Shown: positions 32,358-43,425, counted from the stretch's first letter. The stretch is DNA of 64,000 nucleotides from Nemophila menziesii (GCA_029959085.1 JARWIR010000011.1:8495840-8559839); one strand, 5' to 3'. Program-made: numbers and translations. The notes: generated by a model not told the origin, from the letters alone.

Positions 32358-34841
32358 TCAAGAGTAACAAAGATGTACAGGTATGCTTCCCTGATCCATA
32401 AGAGATTTAACTTTACACGAGGTTCTTGGATCTTTGGACAAGAAAATTATTGCATTTTTTAGAATAACATGCTTCTTATCATTGAAGTGAGGGAAATTCT
32501 TATTATCAACAATCTTCATCAATATTTGATACGCCATATCTGGTTCGGAATTTAATATAAAAGCATTAACCAAAGATACAAGAACGAAACCATCAGGTTT
32601 CATTTGATTATCCTCCATCTCACGTAAATATACTATACCCTCATCAGGTTTCCCACATTTACAAAGTCCATTTATAAGAGCCATAAATGCAATTCTATTT
32701 GGAAAACATGTATTTCTTTTCATTTCAACCCATAGTTTCTGAGCTTCATTTGGTTTTCCATCATTACAAAATCCATCAATTAAACTTGTATAAGTAATAA
32801 CATTTGGTTCTCTTTCAACCTCAATCATCCTTAAATAACATTCAATAGCTTTCTCCATATTACTCACTTTACACCATCCATCAATTAGTAGATTATAAGT
32901 CACCACAGATGGAATAATTCCTTTATCCAACATCTTTTTTACAACATCCTCGGATTCTGCTAACTTGTTAGATTTACAAAGACCGTTTATCACTATATTA
33001 TAAGCAATAATATCAGGTGAATAACCATGAGAATAAAGGTTTTTAAACAGTTGCAAAGCTCTTTCTGGTTCATGAAACTGGAAAAGCCAATAAATAGCTG
33101 AAGAATAAGCAATCACATCAGGGTAAAACCCTAATTTAATCATTTCAGAAAGAAAATTACACGCTTCAATTGATCTACCATGTTTACAGAGTTTATGTAT
33201 AAGAAGAGTATAGTACTTTATCCAAGGAGTATGTCCATAAATACGCATCTCCTTTATCATATGAATGGCTTGTAATGAATCTTCTCGCTTACATAAACAT
33301 CCAAATATAGAGTTGTGAGTAAATTGTGTTGGTCGAAATCCCAAATCTTTCATCTCAGTTAAAAGAACGTAACACTCACTCAATCTATCACAATTACTTA
33401 AACAATCTATTAAATTATTGTACAATAATACACTTCTTCTGCAACTTTTTTCATCCATCTTTCGGAACAATTCTAATGCCATATCTAACTTATTAGCCTT
33501 GCACAAACCAGTTATAACTGTTTCGAAACAAGTGGTATCTGGAATTATAAATTCTCCATGGAAGATAAAATCACATTTTGATCCATCTTCCATTGATGAC
33601 ATCAGCAGATTACAAGCTTTATCTACAGAACCGTAATTAAGTAAAGCTTTTAAAATAGAATTAAACAACAAAAGCTTAGCTTCACTGTCTAGATTTTCCA
33701 ACTTTGTTTCTAATACCTCAATCATGTCTTTCTCTTCAGGAGCACATGATATAAGCTCACAAAGTATTTTCACATCAGGGTAAATCTTCAACTCATTCAT
33801 TTGCTTACACAACTGTAAAGCTTTTTCAAACTTGTTAATTTTGCATAAACCTCCGATTAACACACCATAGATCGAAATATCAGGACTATAACCCAAATTA
33901 CGCATTTTATTCAATAATTCTAGCCCCTTATCTACTCTACCCTCCTTCACAAACCCATGAATTAAAATACAAAGAGTCTTTTCGTTTAAGAAAATCTTTT
34001 GATCCTCCATCTTCTCAATAAATTCAAACGCCTTATCCACTTTTTTCCACTTACTTAAAGACACCACTAATATAGACAATACATAACCATCTATCCAACC
34101 TTTCTCATACATTTGACTAAAAACATCCAAAGCTTTGTCTAACATACCAGCATTACAGTAACAGTGCAATACAGGAGTTAAAGCATATTTGTCTAGCACC
34201 CAACCAAAATTAATCATCTCATTTAGTCTCATATTAATCAAATCAACATTACTAGACTTTGAAATTGCATCTAACAGGCAATTATAGCTATAATTATTCG
34301 GAACACAGAGTTTTAATTTTTTCACTTGATCAAACATCATATTAGCCTCTTGGATTAATCCTTGACTACCCAAACACCTAATAAAGAAACCCAATGCACC
34401 CGGTGTCATATAACACCTTGACTTCACAACATCTATTGCCAAAGCTCTCAGTGAGTCATTTTGTCGAGCAGTTGATAAGATTTTAGCCATAGTATTAAAT
34501 GTATAGCAATTGTGTGCATACCCATGTTGATTTGAAGACCAATAAAAGAATTCTTGAGCTATTTTCCAACTGTTGAAGCTTTTCAAAACAGTTTCAACGA
34601 TGTTGGTGTTGAGACTTAACCCCAACTCTTGAAGTTTTTGGCTTTCTACAGAAAATGGTCGTTTTGTGAAGATTGAAGTGAGTTCATCGGCTGTTGTTCG
34701 TGAATAGTCTGAAGTATTTGTGAAAATTAGTTGTGAATATTGTTTGATCTTAGGAGAAGGGGTTTGTTCTTTGGTTGATATGAAGAACAGAATGTAACTG
34801 AGAGTTGAAGTTCTTTTAGTGAGTCTATTTGAAAGCGCCAT
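32358..34841 (-). CDS. P-class pentatricopeptide repeat protein, probably mitochondrial
   Basis: 827 codons without an intron, as is common for plant PPR genes. Starts MALSNRLTKRTSTLSY; the first 45 residues are rich in S, T, K and R and poor in acidic residues, fitting an organelle (probably mitochondrial) transit peptide. From about residue 125 to 790 there are about 17 to 19 repeats of roughly 35 residues, with clear ones such as TYNLLIDGWCKVSNMEKAIECY, each containing the usual Y-N-LI-GLC-G--DKA pattern. No E, DYW or SMR tail is visible, so it belongs to the P class, which binds organelle RNA and guides its processing, stability or translation. It resembles, from memory, the Arabidopsis protein of locus At5g08310, not the restorer-of-fertility type; that match is unverified. 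No stop or shift is seen. A LINE lies about 115 bp upstream. Confidence 0.94.
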   Translation of the reverse strand: MALSNRLTKRTSTLSYILFFISTKEQTPSPKIKQYSQLIFTNTSDYSRTTADELTSIFTKRPFSVESQKLQELGLSLNTNIVETVLKSFNSWKIAQEFFYWSSNQHGYAHNCYTFNTMAKILSTARQNDSLRALAIDVVKSRCYMTPGALGFFIRCLGSQGLIQEANMMFDQVKKLKLCVPNNYSYNCLLDAISKSSNVDLINMRLNEMINFGWVLDKYALTPVLHCYCNAGMLDKALDVFSQMYEKGWIDGYVLSILVVSLSKWKKVDKAFEFIEKMEDQKIFLNEKTLCILIHGFVKEGRVDKGLELLNKMRNLGYSPDISIYGVLIGGLCKINKFEKALQLCKQMNELKIYPDVKILCELISCAPEEKDMIEVLETKLENLDSEAKLLLFNSILKALLNYGSVDKACNLLMSSMEDGSKCDFIFHGEFIIPDTTCFETVITGLCKANKLDMALELFRKMDEKSCRRSVLLYNNLIDCLSNCDRLSECYVLLTEMKDLGFRPTQFTHNSIFGCLCKREDSLQAIHMIKEMRIYGHTPWIKYYTLLIHKLCKHGRSIEACNFLSEMIKLGFYPDVIAYSSAIYWLFQFHEPERALQLFKNLYSHGYSPDIIAYNIVINGLCKSNKLAESEDVVKKMLDKGIIPSVVTYNLLIDGWCKVSNMEKAIECYLRMIEVEREPNVITYTSLIDGFCNDGKPNEAQKLWVEMKRNTCFPNRIAFMALINGLCKCGKPDEGIVYLREMEDNQMKPDGFVLVSLVNAFILNSEPDMAYQILMKIVDNKNFPHFNDKKHVILKNAIIFLSKDPRTSCKVKSLMDQGSIPVHLCYS

Positions 34842-34942
34842 TGGTGCTCTCGAATATTTGAGTTGGTTAAATTAAAATCTGTAACATCGGCATCCCATTC
34901 GACGATTCAAAACCTGGGGATTTAATATTCCATTTGAATCCT

Positions 34943-34956
34943 TAATTACCCACGTT
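34943..34956. repeat. Left 14-bp target duplication of the LINE
   Basis: TAATTACCCACGTT, identical to 49726-49739. The poly-T (poly-A on the LINE's sense strand) follows directly. Confidence 0.9.
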
Positions 34957-35024
34957 TTTTTTTCTTGTTCGAAATTATAATATTATAGATAAATAAGAAA
35001 CCGGTTACAAGAGTTACCCTACCT

Positions 35025-35501
35025 CTAGGGGTCGGCTTCAATACAAAGCATAGTAGCTAACTGGGTCGGGATACAAGTATTCCAGTTATCCAACAAAGTG
35101 CTTAGAAACTCTTGTTTGACAACCCAGTCGGCTATCCCGTTTCCACCCCTAGTAATAAAAGAAATAGAAGGGGAAGATTGTTCAGCAAAAAAATAAATAT
35201 TACAAATAACGTTTCTAATCGAATGACTCAAAACAGGACGACCAGATGCAAGTGGTCTCATAATAGTAGCCGAGTCATTCTCAATTATAACACTATCAAA
35301 AGGATAATTTGAAGCCAATTATGTAGCTTTCAAAATGCCCATGGCCTCTGCCTCTAACACCGAATCTGCTCCAATTTTCCAACTATTACCTGTAACAAAT
35401 TCACCATTAGAGTTTCTTACAATACAAGCAATTGCAGCTCCTTTATCCGAAAAAGCCGCATCACAGTTAATTTTAAATTTATTAGGAGAGGGTTTTTTCA
35501 T
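35025..35501 (-). pseudogene. LINE ORF2: RNase H domain
   Basis: KINCDAAFSDKGAAIACIVRNSNGEFV and LEAEAMGILKA, then after a stop at 35319-35321 SVIIENDSATIM and ISFITRGGNGIADWV. It matches the RVT_3 RNase H domain that ends ORF2 of many plant LINEs. The natural stop is at 35025. Confidence 0.85.
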
Positions 35502-35740
35502 TTATCTTTAAATTTACTATTCTGTATAGTATTGTCCCTATTAATATTAATAGGGTTAAAAATTTTGTTATTCCTAATTTCAGTATCAAGGAAATTGAAG
35601 TCATTAGGGTTTGATATTTTATAATATTCTTTCCAAGCTTCAATAGCTTTATTAATAGTGATTAAAGGGTCACATTTTTTGCCATTATAGATAAAATTAT
35701 TTCTATCTTTCCAGATATGCCACATTATCATGCATATAAG

Positions 35741-36040
35741 TTATAAGATCCTATCATTTTTGTTAAAATTTTCTTCTATGTTTTTTACTTGACTTAACAG
35801 CCACTGGTCTAGTTTCAGAGTTAAGTCATTATCATTTTTAAGATTTAAAGGACAAGTAAACCATACACTTTTAGACCATGGGCATCTAAAAGGCATATGC
35901 TCTACTGTTTCAATACTATTATCACAAATTTTACAAATGTTGTTGGTCCTACATTTTCTGTTAAAAAGATTTTCTTCAGTGGATAAAAGATTTTTAACTG
36001 TTCTCCACATGAAATTCCTAATTTTTGGTGGGGATTCCAT
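35741..36040 (-). pseudogene. LINE ORF2: zinc-finger-like domain (zf-RVT)
   Basis: The order PPKIRNFMWRTVKNLLSTEENL, CRTNNICKICDN, ETVEHMPFRCPWSKSVW is the cysteine/histidine-bearing domain between RT and RNase H in plant LINEs. The linker (35502-35740) contains MIMWHIWKDRNNFIYN. Confidence 0.85.
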
Positions 36041-37169
36041 TTTCCATATTAATTTCCAGATATTTTTTCCCTATCAGTTGAAGTTGAAGGTTTATTTATA
36101 TTTTTAGAAATTTCTATGATCCTATCATCTTCTTTCATTCTATGATAGGCTTCTTTGACTGTATATGTCCCATTTTTACAATAGTCAATACTAATTTGAT
36201 CTTTACAAAAGATCTTAGGTATTATCATTTTTTCTATTTTTTCTTTGATTTCCTTAGGATAAGTTTTGTTAAGTAGGTCTATATCCCAGGATTTGTCGTT
36301 TTTAATAAGTTGTTTAACCCATATAGGTTTGAGTTTGTAGGCTTAATTAGATTTTTTTCATTACAAATCCACTTATGATCATAAATATTAATGTCATGAC
36401 CATTGCCTAGTTTCCATTTTATGTTATTCTTGAAAGTATCTCTACCTATAAGTATGCTTTTCCATCCCCAAGATGGTGAGCTTCCAATTTTAGCTTCTAG
36501 AAAAGAACTGTTTTTGAAATATTTTCCTTTGGGAAGTCTATAAAGTAGGGATTCTTTTTTATTAATTAGGTTCCAAGCTTATTTTCCAAGCAAGGCTTTA
36601 TTCATAAGGTGTAGATCTCTAAATCCTAATCCACCCTCAAATTTTGAGGTAGTAAGTTGTTCCCAACTAGCCCAGTGTATTCTTTTTTTTACCTTTATCA
36701 CCCCACCAAAATTTAGCAATAATGGAGTGGATTGTATTAATTATATTCTTAGGAATTACAAAATTAGACATGATGTAATTTGGTAAACTTTGAATGATTG
36801 CTTTAATCAAAACTTCTTTTCCTCCTTCAGAAAGAAAGAGTGTTTTCCAATTTTCAAATTTTTATAAGATCCTATCAATTAGAAATTGAAGGTCTTTAGA
36901 TTTTGATCTACTCCATTCAGTTGGTATGCCTAAGTAGTTTCCTAGGTTATTAGTTCTATTCATATTTAAACTTTTAGCCATTACTTTTTGGATGAAAGTA
37001 GGAGTATTAGGGCTAAAGATAACCCCACATTTATTTAGGTTAAGGCATAACCCAGTGGAATTTTTATATTTGTTCATAATATCATTAATGATTGTATTTC
37101 AATATTATTAGCATTTAAGAAAAAAAGGTTGTCATCTGCAAAGAGTAAATGAGTTATATCTGGGCAGCT
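36041..37169 (-). pseudogene. LINE ORF2: C-terminal part of reverse transcriptase
   Basis: The catalytic FADD box (LLFADDNLFF) is at 37131-37142, followed by TGLCLNLNKCGVIFSPN and NYLGIPTEWSRSK. The LTR K inserted just before FADD and splits the palm domain. Several stops and shifts occur downstream. Confidence 0.85.
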
Positions 37170-38001
37170 ATTTCTGTTGGCATATAGCCTCCCTTAATAG
37201 GTTGTTTTAATGTGACAAATCCTCTTATGATTAGTGTGCTAATTACTCTTATTATATTCATCCTATCTTGCACTATTTTTCATCAAAAACACTTTTCATA
37301 TCATTCTTATTATATCTCATTGCATTCACTTTTATTCATATCTTTATGTACTTTGAGATATAGCTTTAATGATCAACTACAATGTTTATAAGAATGATGT
37401 TATCTACAACTTTCGTGAAGAAGATTTATTGATCCGAGCATCATAGCATAGTCAAATTCTTTCAAAGATACTTGGCGCGGTACACCGGACCAAGAATGCG
37501 GACCAGGGCGCGGTGCATAGGCTAGCCCGTCAGAGAGTTAGAAAATCTAACCGTTGAGGTGCGGTACACCCGCACGAAACTTGCGGTACACCGCAAGAGA
37601 GGTTTTTCTGCACAAAAGTTAAGTCATAAGAAATATATCCGTTGGGAAATTAATAGATCCGTTGGACCCAAGCCTTATGACCGTTGGAAGCTATTTTCTG
37701 CTATAAATTGAAGCTCTTTGAAGGCTACAAACACACCAACTAATTACAAACATTAAGGAGCTTAATTGTTATCATTCAAGAAGGTGTCAAGAGCTATACA
37801 TAGTCAAAATCAATCTTAGTGAGCTTATAAGTCCTTCCAAGGAGTTAATCAAATAAGCCACAAGGTTCTATCTACTCAAGAGGAGTTTACAAGCTATATA
37901 GTTCATATACACTCTTTTAGGAGTTTAGTTACAATCTTTTATAAGCAACCCTTTAAACACTTTGTTTCTATCCTCTTAAGTCTAGGTCTTGTAATAGATA
38001 G

Positions 38002-39385
38002 TGAAAGTCCTAGAGGGGGGGTGAATAGGATTACTAATAAGATTAATGCCTAATAAAAAATCTTTTGGACAATAATAAGTTTAAGAAAGAAACTTCTAAG
38101 TCAACTAATATAACAAACTCTTAAGGGATCATGCAATGGATAAGCTAAGAGGTTTGATATATAATTGATACAAGTAAAACGAGTTTCTAATCTCTAACAA
38201 CTCTAGATGGCAATATGTTAGATAAACTAGATAATCAATATCACAATATTCATACTAGCATATTATCAAACATATAAAGTGCGGAAAGTAAATAGAGTAG
38301 GGATAGAAAGATACACACGATTTATAGTGGTTCGGTTTCCCTACATCCACTACCTAAGGAAGCCTCCTTAGGATTTTAAGCTTTTCACTAAGCTTCCGTG
38401 TCTCTCTTAACCGGGTCGAGAACACAATAACCTTTACAAACTCTTCGATAACACGAAGGACAAACCACTTGTGTAATCACAACACAAGGACACCAAGTAT
38501 ACTCCCTATACTTGAATTCTCTCTTAATCTATCTATTACAAGACCTAGACTTAAGAGGATAGCAACAAAGTGTTTAAAGGTTTGCTAATTAAAGCTTGTA
38601 ACTAAAACTCCTAAAAGAGTGGATATGACTATAAGCTTGTTTACTCCTCTTGAGTGGATAAAACCTTGTGGCTTAGTTGATTAACTCCTTGAAAGGATTT
38701 ATAAGCTCACTAGGATTGAATTTGACTATGTATAGCACTTGACACCTTCTTGAATGATAGCAATTAAGCCCCTTAATGTTTGTAATTAGTTGGTGTAGTT
38801 GTAGCCTTCAAAGAGCTTCAATTTATAGAAGAAAATGGCTTCCAACGGTCATAAGACTTGGGTCCAACGGATCTATTAATTTCCCAACGGATATATTCCT
38901 TATGGCTTGTCTTTTGTGCATAAAACCCTTTTGTGCGGTGTACCGCGGATATGGTCCGGTGCACCGCAGAGCTATTCGACTTAACTTTGAGCTTACTGTT
39001 CGGACTAATCAATGTACCGCAACCCTGGTTCGCAACCTTGGTCCGGTGTACCGCACCGGTGTACCGCGCCAGGTAATCTTTGAAGGATAATGACTTGGAT
39101 CAATAAATCTTCTTCACGAAAGTTGTTGTAATCATCATTCTAAGAATCTTTGAAGTTGAACACTAAAGCTAATTCTCAATATACATAAAGATAAGGTTAA
39201 TAGCATTTGTGTGAGAATTAGTTTCTTAAGATAAAACAATAGATATGAACAACAAGATAAAGAAAGAGCTATTTGATGAAAATAGAGTGCAAGAAAGAAT
39301 GTCAATAACAATAGAAGTTAGCATACTAAACACAAGAGGATTTGTCACATTAAAACAACCTAATAAGGAAGGCTATATGCCAACA
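38002..39385 (-). repeat. 3' LTR of element J (1384 bp)
   Basis: In minus sense it starts TGTTGGCATATAGCC and ends GACTTTCA. TATA-like TATAAAT at 38821-38827. A CG-rich palindromic group is at 38934-39075. The 104-codon ORF over this part occurs in both LTRs and reflects the repeat, not a gene. Confidence 0.95.
38934..39075 (-). promoter_or_regulatory. GCGGT-ACACCG palindrome cluster upstream of the LTR promoter (J)
   Basis: At least five near-palindromes of the form GCGGTGTACCGC, GCGGTGCACCGG and CCGGTGTACCGC lie about 110-250 bp upstream of the TATA box in minus sense. The same cluster is in the 5' LTR (44358-44500) and a diverged one in K (37478-37600). The position suits an enhancer. Confidence 0.55.
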
Positions 39386-39398
39386 ATCTCCCCCTTTT
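39386..39398 (-). promoter_or_regulatory. Polypurine tract of element J
   Basis: Minus-sense AAAAGGGGGAGAT directly before the LTR start TGTTGG. This G-rich tract is usual for Sirevirus-type copia elements. Confidence 0.85.
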
Positions 39399-40429
39399 CG
39401 ATGATGACAAATCCTACACTAAAACACCTTAGGAATGATATGAAAGTTTAAGCACTAATGAAATAAAGCTCCCCCTCACAAAAAGCATAAGTTTTGAGAT
39501 GTATTTGTGAGTGTTTAAAAACGTGCAAGTTTTGAAAGTTTTAGTGTTTTAGTGCACATAATATTTCTCCTCCTTTGTCTTCATCAAAAAGACGGGGTAA
39601 AAACAACTAAAAGTAGAAGAGCTAAAACTCGAGTGAATAGATTTTAAACAATGATTTAGAGAGTGTGCACGAGTTTAGGATAAAATTTTTTTTTTTAGAA
39701 TGAGATGCACAAAGATAGAGAATAGTAAAGCAAGAGCTAAGGATAGAGATTTTTACCAACTCCTTGATCGATAGATTTTCATTGCATATGCTTTCTAATG
39801 ACACAAACGATTAGTTGTAATAAAAAATTTAAACAAAGTCTCCCCCTTACATAATGCATAGAGTTTTTTTCAATTTATGTAAAAGTTTGATTGACAATTT
39901 TTCCCTAATAAGAACACTTAAAATCATTTTGAAGAAGGTAAAGGGAAAAATGTAATTTTTGAAAAGCAAGGGGTCAAAATGTATTTTTCAAAATTTTGGG
40001 AACTACATGTAAAAAAAAATTTTTTGGGGACCGAAATGCAATTTCCAAATATTTTGAGAATAAAATTAGAAAGCACAAACTATAGGGACCAATGAGCAAA
40101 TATCAAGGATTAGAAGTAGTTCCTAAACCATCAAAGAAAATGTTAGCAACAAAACAATCCAAGGATTAAACGCAACTAACAATCAAGATAAATACGAACT
40201 AAATTTAACCAATAATCCAAATAAAACACAAATCATCCAAACACAATATTCAAATAATTCCAAGAAGCAATATCCTAGATGTCCAAAACACGGACCCAAA
40301 CATAATTAAAAAGCATAAAAACATCATAAAAAACAAGTTCTAAAATAACCACATAAGCAAATAGACCCGTAAACCACCAAGAACGATAAGAAGAGAAATT
40401 TAAACACCAAACACCAAAGTAAGGATTTT
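39399..40429 (-). other. Non-coding 3' internal region of J
   Basis: About 1 kb of AT-rich sequence between the second ORF and the polypurine tract. No gene recognised. Confidence 0.7.
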
Positions 40430-41668
40430 TTAACGATTATCACGAGGAGAGCGGCTCCTAGACCTTCTTCCATTCCCAATATCATCACGAATACACGAGA
40501 CATCATTTTTCATACACGATAGCTCATTCGCAAGATGCCCTATTTTTTCTTCCAAAACTCCAAATTTCCTTTCTATTTTATCTTCCAAAGCCACAAATTT
40601 ACTTCCTATATAATCCATGAAACGAGACATAGCGCTTTCAAAACCGGATGGATTAGGAGGGTTTACATTGGTGGGTTGGCTTGGAGTGGGCTCATTAGGA
40701 ATAGGATTTTGTTGGGCCGGGTTATCTAATAAATGAAGAGTATCAAGCTCCGGACCATCGGTGCTACTTTTTGCTTCAAGGATGCGATTACGAATAGTGG
40801 TATCCGAGATACGATTAATAGTGGAAGCCGAAACATAGGTGTTGTTATAAATAACAAATTTCATTCTTAGAATAGTGTGATAATCGAAACTCCATGACTT
40901 ATTGATTGGTTTCACATTAGTCCCTCCAAAAGAAATATCATTAGCTTCAAAGATTTTGGAAAGAAAAATACCGTAAGGGACTTTATCCCGAGAGGCTCGA
41001 GCGTGATTCATCCATTTGAACATTATCGCAATAATGTTTATCGGTTGTTTGGTGAAGATCAAATATAAAAGATAAGCTTCATAAGGGATAAGTTTTGCAT
41101 CATGCTTGTCTTTCGGAATTATGGCCGAGATAAGAAACTTGTGAGCCACGATAAATTCCGGATCAAAGTTACGAATATTCCAACTTCCATCGGGTACAAC
41201 CATTCTACTATTAACAAAATCATTCACCTCATTTTGAGCAACTATATCAATATTCGAGTTATCCCAACCACTAGACCAAAATCCGCTAAAACCATCCGAA
41301 GGAATATCAAATTTTGAGCACAAAGTATTTGACTTTAAACGTAAAACGGTACCCGAAACGGTTGATTTAATCGAAGTAGTAGCATGATTATATTCAAAAT
41401 TAGTATAAAAATCTTCGATTAACCCGATTGCCAAATGACTACCCGAAAAAGCAAAGATTTTATGACATTTTTGAAATGAAAGGAGTCTAAAGAGAGAATT
41501 TTCACCGGAGGGAAAAGCCGAAGGGCAAATCGTTCTACCCGGAAGAGCATCGAATGGCCGGAGTGGAGGTGGTGTTGGTGACCTCGCCGGAGATGGTTCA
41601 CGGTGGCGGCTGGAGGAGGCTCCGGTGGTGGCTTTCTTCTTGTTAGCAATAGATTTAGTTCTAACCAT
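40430..41668 (-). CDS. Env-position protein of element J, coiled coil and RS tail
   Basis: The first ATG is at 41668 (MVRTKSIANKKKATTG); 413 codons. Residues 1-50 are basic and S/P-rich. A globular part (about 55-290) includes FSGSHLAIGLIEDFYTNF, FIVAHKFLISAIIPKD and YEAYLLYLIFTKQPINI. It recalls the plant transposon-associated proteins (Pfam 'putative plant transposon protein') found beside Athila and Sirevirus elements, though I cannot confirm this. A P/N/Q-rich linker (about 310-345) leads to a long coiled coil (FVALEDKIERKFGVLEEKIGHL to about 395) and an RS-type end (RRSRSRSPR). No signal peptide or clear membrane helix. Place and coiled coil fit the env-like ORF of Sireviruses. Confidence 0.75.
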   Translation of the reverse strand: MVRTKSIANKKKATTGASSSRHREPSPARSPTPPPLRPFDALPGRTICPSAFPSGENSLFRLLSFQKCHKIFAFSGSHLAIGLIEDFYTNFEYNHATTSIKSTVSGTVLRLKSNTLCSKFDIPSDGFSGFWSSGWDNSNIDIVAQNEVNDFVNSRMVVPDGSWNIRNFDPEFIVAHKFLISAIIPKDKHDAKLIPYEAYLLYLIFTKQPINIIAIMFKWMNHARASRDKVPYGIFLSKIFEANDISFGGTNVKPINKSWSFDYHTILRMKFVIYNNTYVSASTINRISDTTIRNRILEAKSSTDGPELDTLHLLDNPAQQNPIPNEPTPSQPTNVNPPNPSGFESAMSRFMDYIGSKFVALEDKIERKFGVLEEKIGHLANELSCMKNDVSCIRDDIGNGRRSRSRSPRDNR

Positions 41669-41863
41669 GGTGAAAGACAAGATGGGTAATGAAGGAAGGA
41701 GAAGGAGGAGTGATTTAAGTGGTGAAGGAGGGTGTTTTGGTGGTGGAAACGGAGTGTGGGTGGCCGGAAATCGCCAAGGAGGAGGAGAGGAGAAGTTTTA
41801 ATGAAGGAATGAAGAGACTAGAATGAAAAACGGCCTTCAAAACCTGTTAAAACCCTTACGTGC

Positions 41864-41904
41864 GGTGTACCGCGGGAATCGTCCGGTGCACCGCACGAGT
41901 GTTC
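41864..41904 (-). promoter_or_regulatory. LTR-like palindrome module upstream of J's second ORF
   Basis: In minus sense: TGCGGTGCACCGGAC, seven bases, CCGCGGTACACCGCAC, two bases, AAGGGTTTTA. The LTR of J (38927-38970) has the same arrangement. It lies about 200 bp upstream of the ORF start. I see no TATA box between it and the ATG. Confidence 0.5.
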
Positions 41905-42315
41905 GGTTTGGTCAACAAAAATGAAATTTTTGATTCTTTTAAAAACACCCGAAACACAATCGAAACTACCCCAAATGACTCGGAATGATATAAAATAATT
42001 TTGAGCATCTTTGTTTTAAAAAGACAAGCCAAGGAGAACCTAAAAACTCATATAACAGTTAATTTCACAAAAAACCTAAAGTTTTCTAAAAGTGCAAAAA
42101 GACCCAATGCAAGAATAAAGCAACATTTAAGCATGTAAGAGGTCAAGAACTTCAAGAAAATAGCACAAGTTGATAAAACACATAAAATACAATATAAAAA
42201 CATAAACTCGAACAAGAGAGGAAAGAATTTCACCGTATTTTCCTTTTATGAGGTTTGAACGTCCTTTTGCATAAGATTCCATTTTCTTGACGCTCAACAC
42301 CTTCAATGCATATTA

Positions 42316-43368
42316 TTATGGTAACCGAGGTGGAATGGATCCGGAAATGTTGTTAGCATTTGTCACGATCCATATTGGTTTTTCCCATGAAGGTATCAAC
42401 GATCCACTAATAAGTTGTTCATGGTAATGACACGTAGAAGCATGATGACCGGGTTTACCACAATAGTTGCAAGAACTTCTTTTTTGAATAGAGTAACCAT
42501 GTAAAGGTTTTGAACAAGAAGTTTCCACATTCTTTCCAACATCCAAATTATCACCAACAAATAATTTTTCTTTGAAAAAGCCATTTGGATCAAAAGGAGT
42601 GACATTTGAGAAAGGATGATTTTTTAAAGTATCAAGAGCAAGGGAAAAAGCTTCATCCAATTTTTTAAAACCTTCTATGCTTTTCTTCATAGGATGTTTC
42701 CATTTGTTTAAAATAAAGATGTTTTCAAAACACGGGTTTTTAGTATTGCCAAGATTATCATCCAAAGTGATACAACATTTAAAACAATTCTTTAGCTCAA
42801 TTTTACCCTTTTTTAACATAAGATTGTTCAAATGGATTTGAGAATCAAGAATTTTGAGAAGGGATGAAATTTGCCTAATATCACTATAATTATAAGGAAG
42901 AGATAAAGAGTTAGGATAAAGAGCTACCTCATGATTTGGTTTAAACTCGTTATGAGATTCATCATGGATTGAGACTTCTTCTTCTTCGTCATTTTCGACA
43001 ATTCCATATAAAAACTCCAAACGATTCCAAAGCTCTTTTGCGGATTTACAATCTAACATTTGTGAGAAAATTTCTTCGGAAATTCCACGAATGAGAGTGT
43101 ACATTGGTTTTGCATTTTGAGTGAGCTTAGCTTTTTCCTCAATGGTGAGTTCATCAAAATCTTTTTCTTCTTGATTTGGCTTAAGAACTCCCTCTTCATT
43201 TAACTCTTCTTTATAAGGGACAAATGGACCTTCCTTTACGATTCTCCATTGATCGGGATCTTCGGTTTTTATAAATTCCTCCATTTTTGTTCTCCAAGCA
43301 AAATAGTAAGTTCCTACAAAAAGTGGAGGTCGAGTAGAAGACGAACTTTCCAAAAGATTAAATTCCAT
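42316..43368 (-). CDS. Gag of element J (copia type, one zinc knuckle)
   Basis: The first ATG is at 43368 (MEFNLLESSSSTRPP); 350 codons. The N-terminal half matches copia gag (UBN2 type): PPLFVGTYYFAWRTKMEEF, LTIEEKAKLTQNAKPMYTLI, ISEEIFSQMLDCKSAKELWNRLEFLYG. A single zinc knuckle C-NY-C-GKPG-H-HAST-C is near residue 310. Copia gags normally continue into protease and pol; here the frame stops about 20 residues after IPSWEKPIW. It should form or join particles and carry the RNA. Frame intact. Confidence 0.88.
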   Translation of the reverse strand: MEFNLLESSSSTRPPLFVGTYYFAWRTKMEEFIKTEDPDQWRIVKEGPFVPYKEELNEEGVLKPNQEEKDFDELTIEEKAKLTQNAKPMYTLIRGISEEIFSQMLDCKSAKELWNRLEFLYGIVENDEEEEVSIHDESHNEFKPNHEVALYPNSLSLPYNYSDIRQISSLLKILDSQIHLNNLMLKKGKIELKNCFKCCITLDDNLGNTKNPCFENIFILNKWKHPMKKSIEGFKKLDEAFSLALDTLKNHPFSNVTPFDPNGFFKEKLFVGDNLDVGKNVETSCSKPLHGYSIQKRSSCNYCGKPGHHASTCHYHEQLISGSLIPSWEKPIWIVTNANNISGSIPPRLP

Positions 43369-43410
43369 ATCGTTTACTCTACTAACGATTAAGCTATTCA
43401 CGTAGAGTTA

Positions 43411-43423
43411 GGCTCTGATACCA
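43411..43423 (-). promoter_or_regulatory. Primer binding site of element J (initiator tRNA-Met)
   Basis: Minus-sense TGGTATCAGAGCC, 2 bp inside the 5' LTR, the classical copia primer site complementary to initiator tRNA-Met. Confidence 0.93.
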
Positions 43424-43425
43424 AT

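Noticed and set aside
38776..39090. 104-codon ORF on the plus strand, repeated at 44200-44514
   Set aside because: It lies wholly in the LTR of J, antisense to the element, and is duplicated only because the LTR is.
40430..41668. Host gene captured by J
   Set aside because: Its place before the polypurine tract and its coiled coil fit the usual env-position ORF of Sireviruses, so capture is not needed to explain it.
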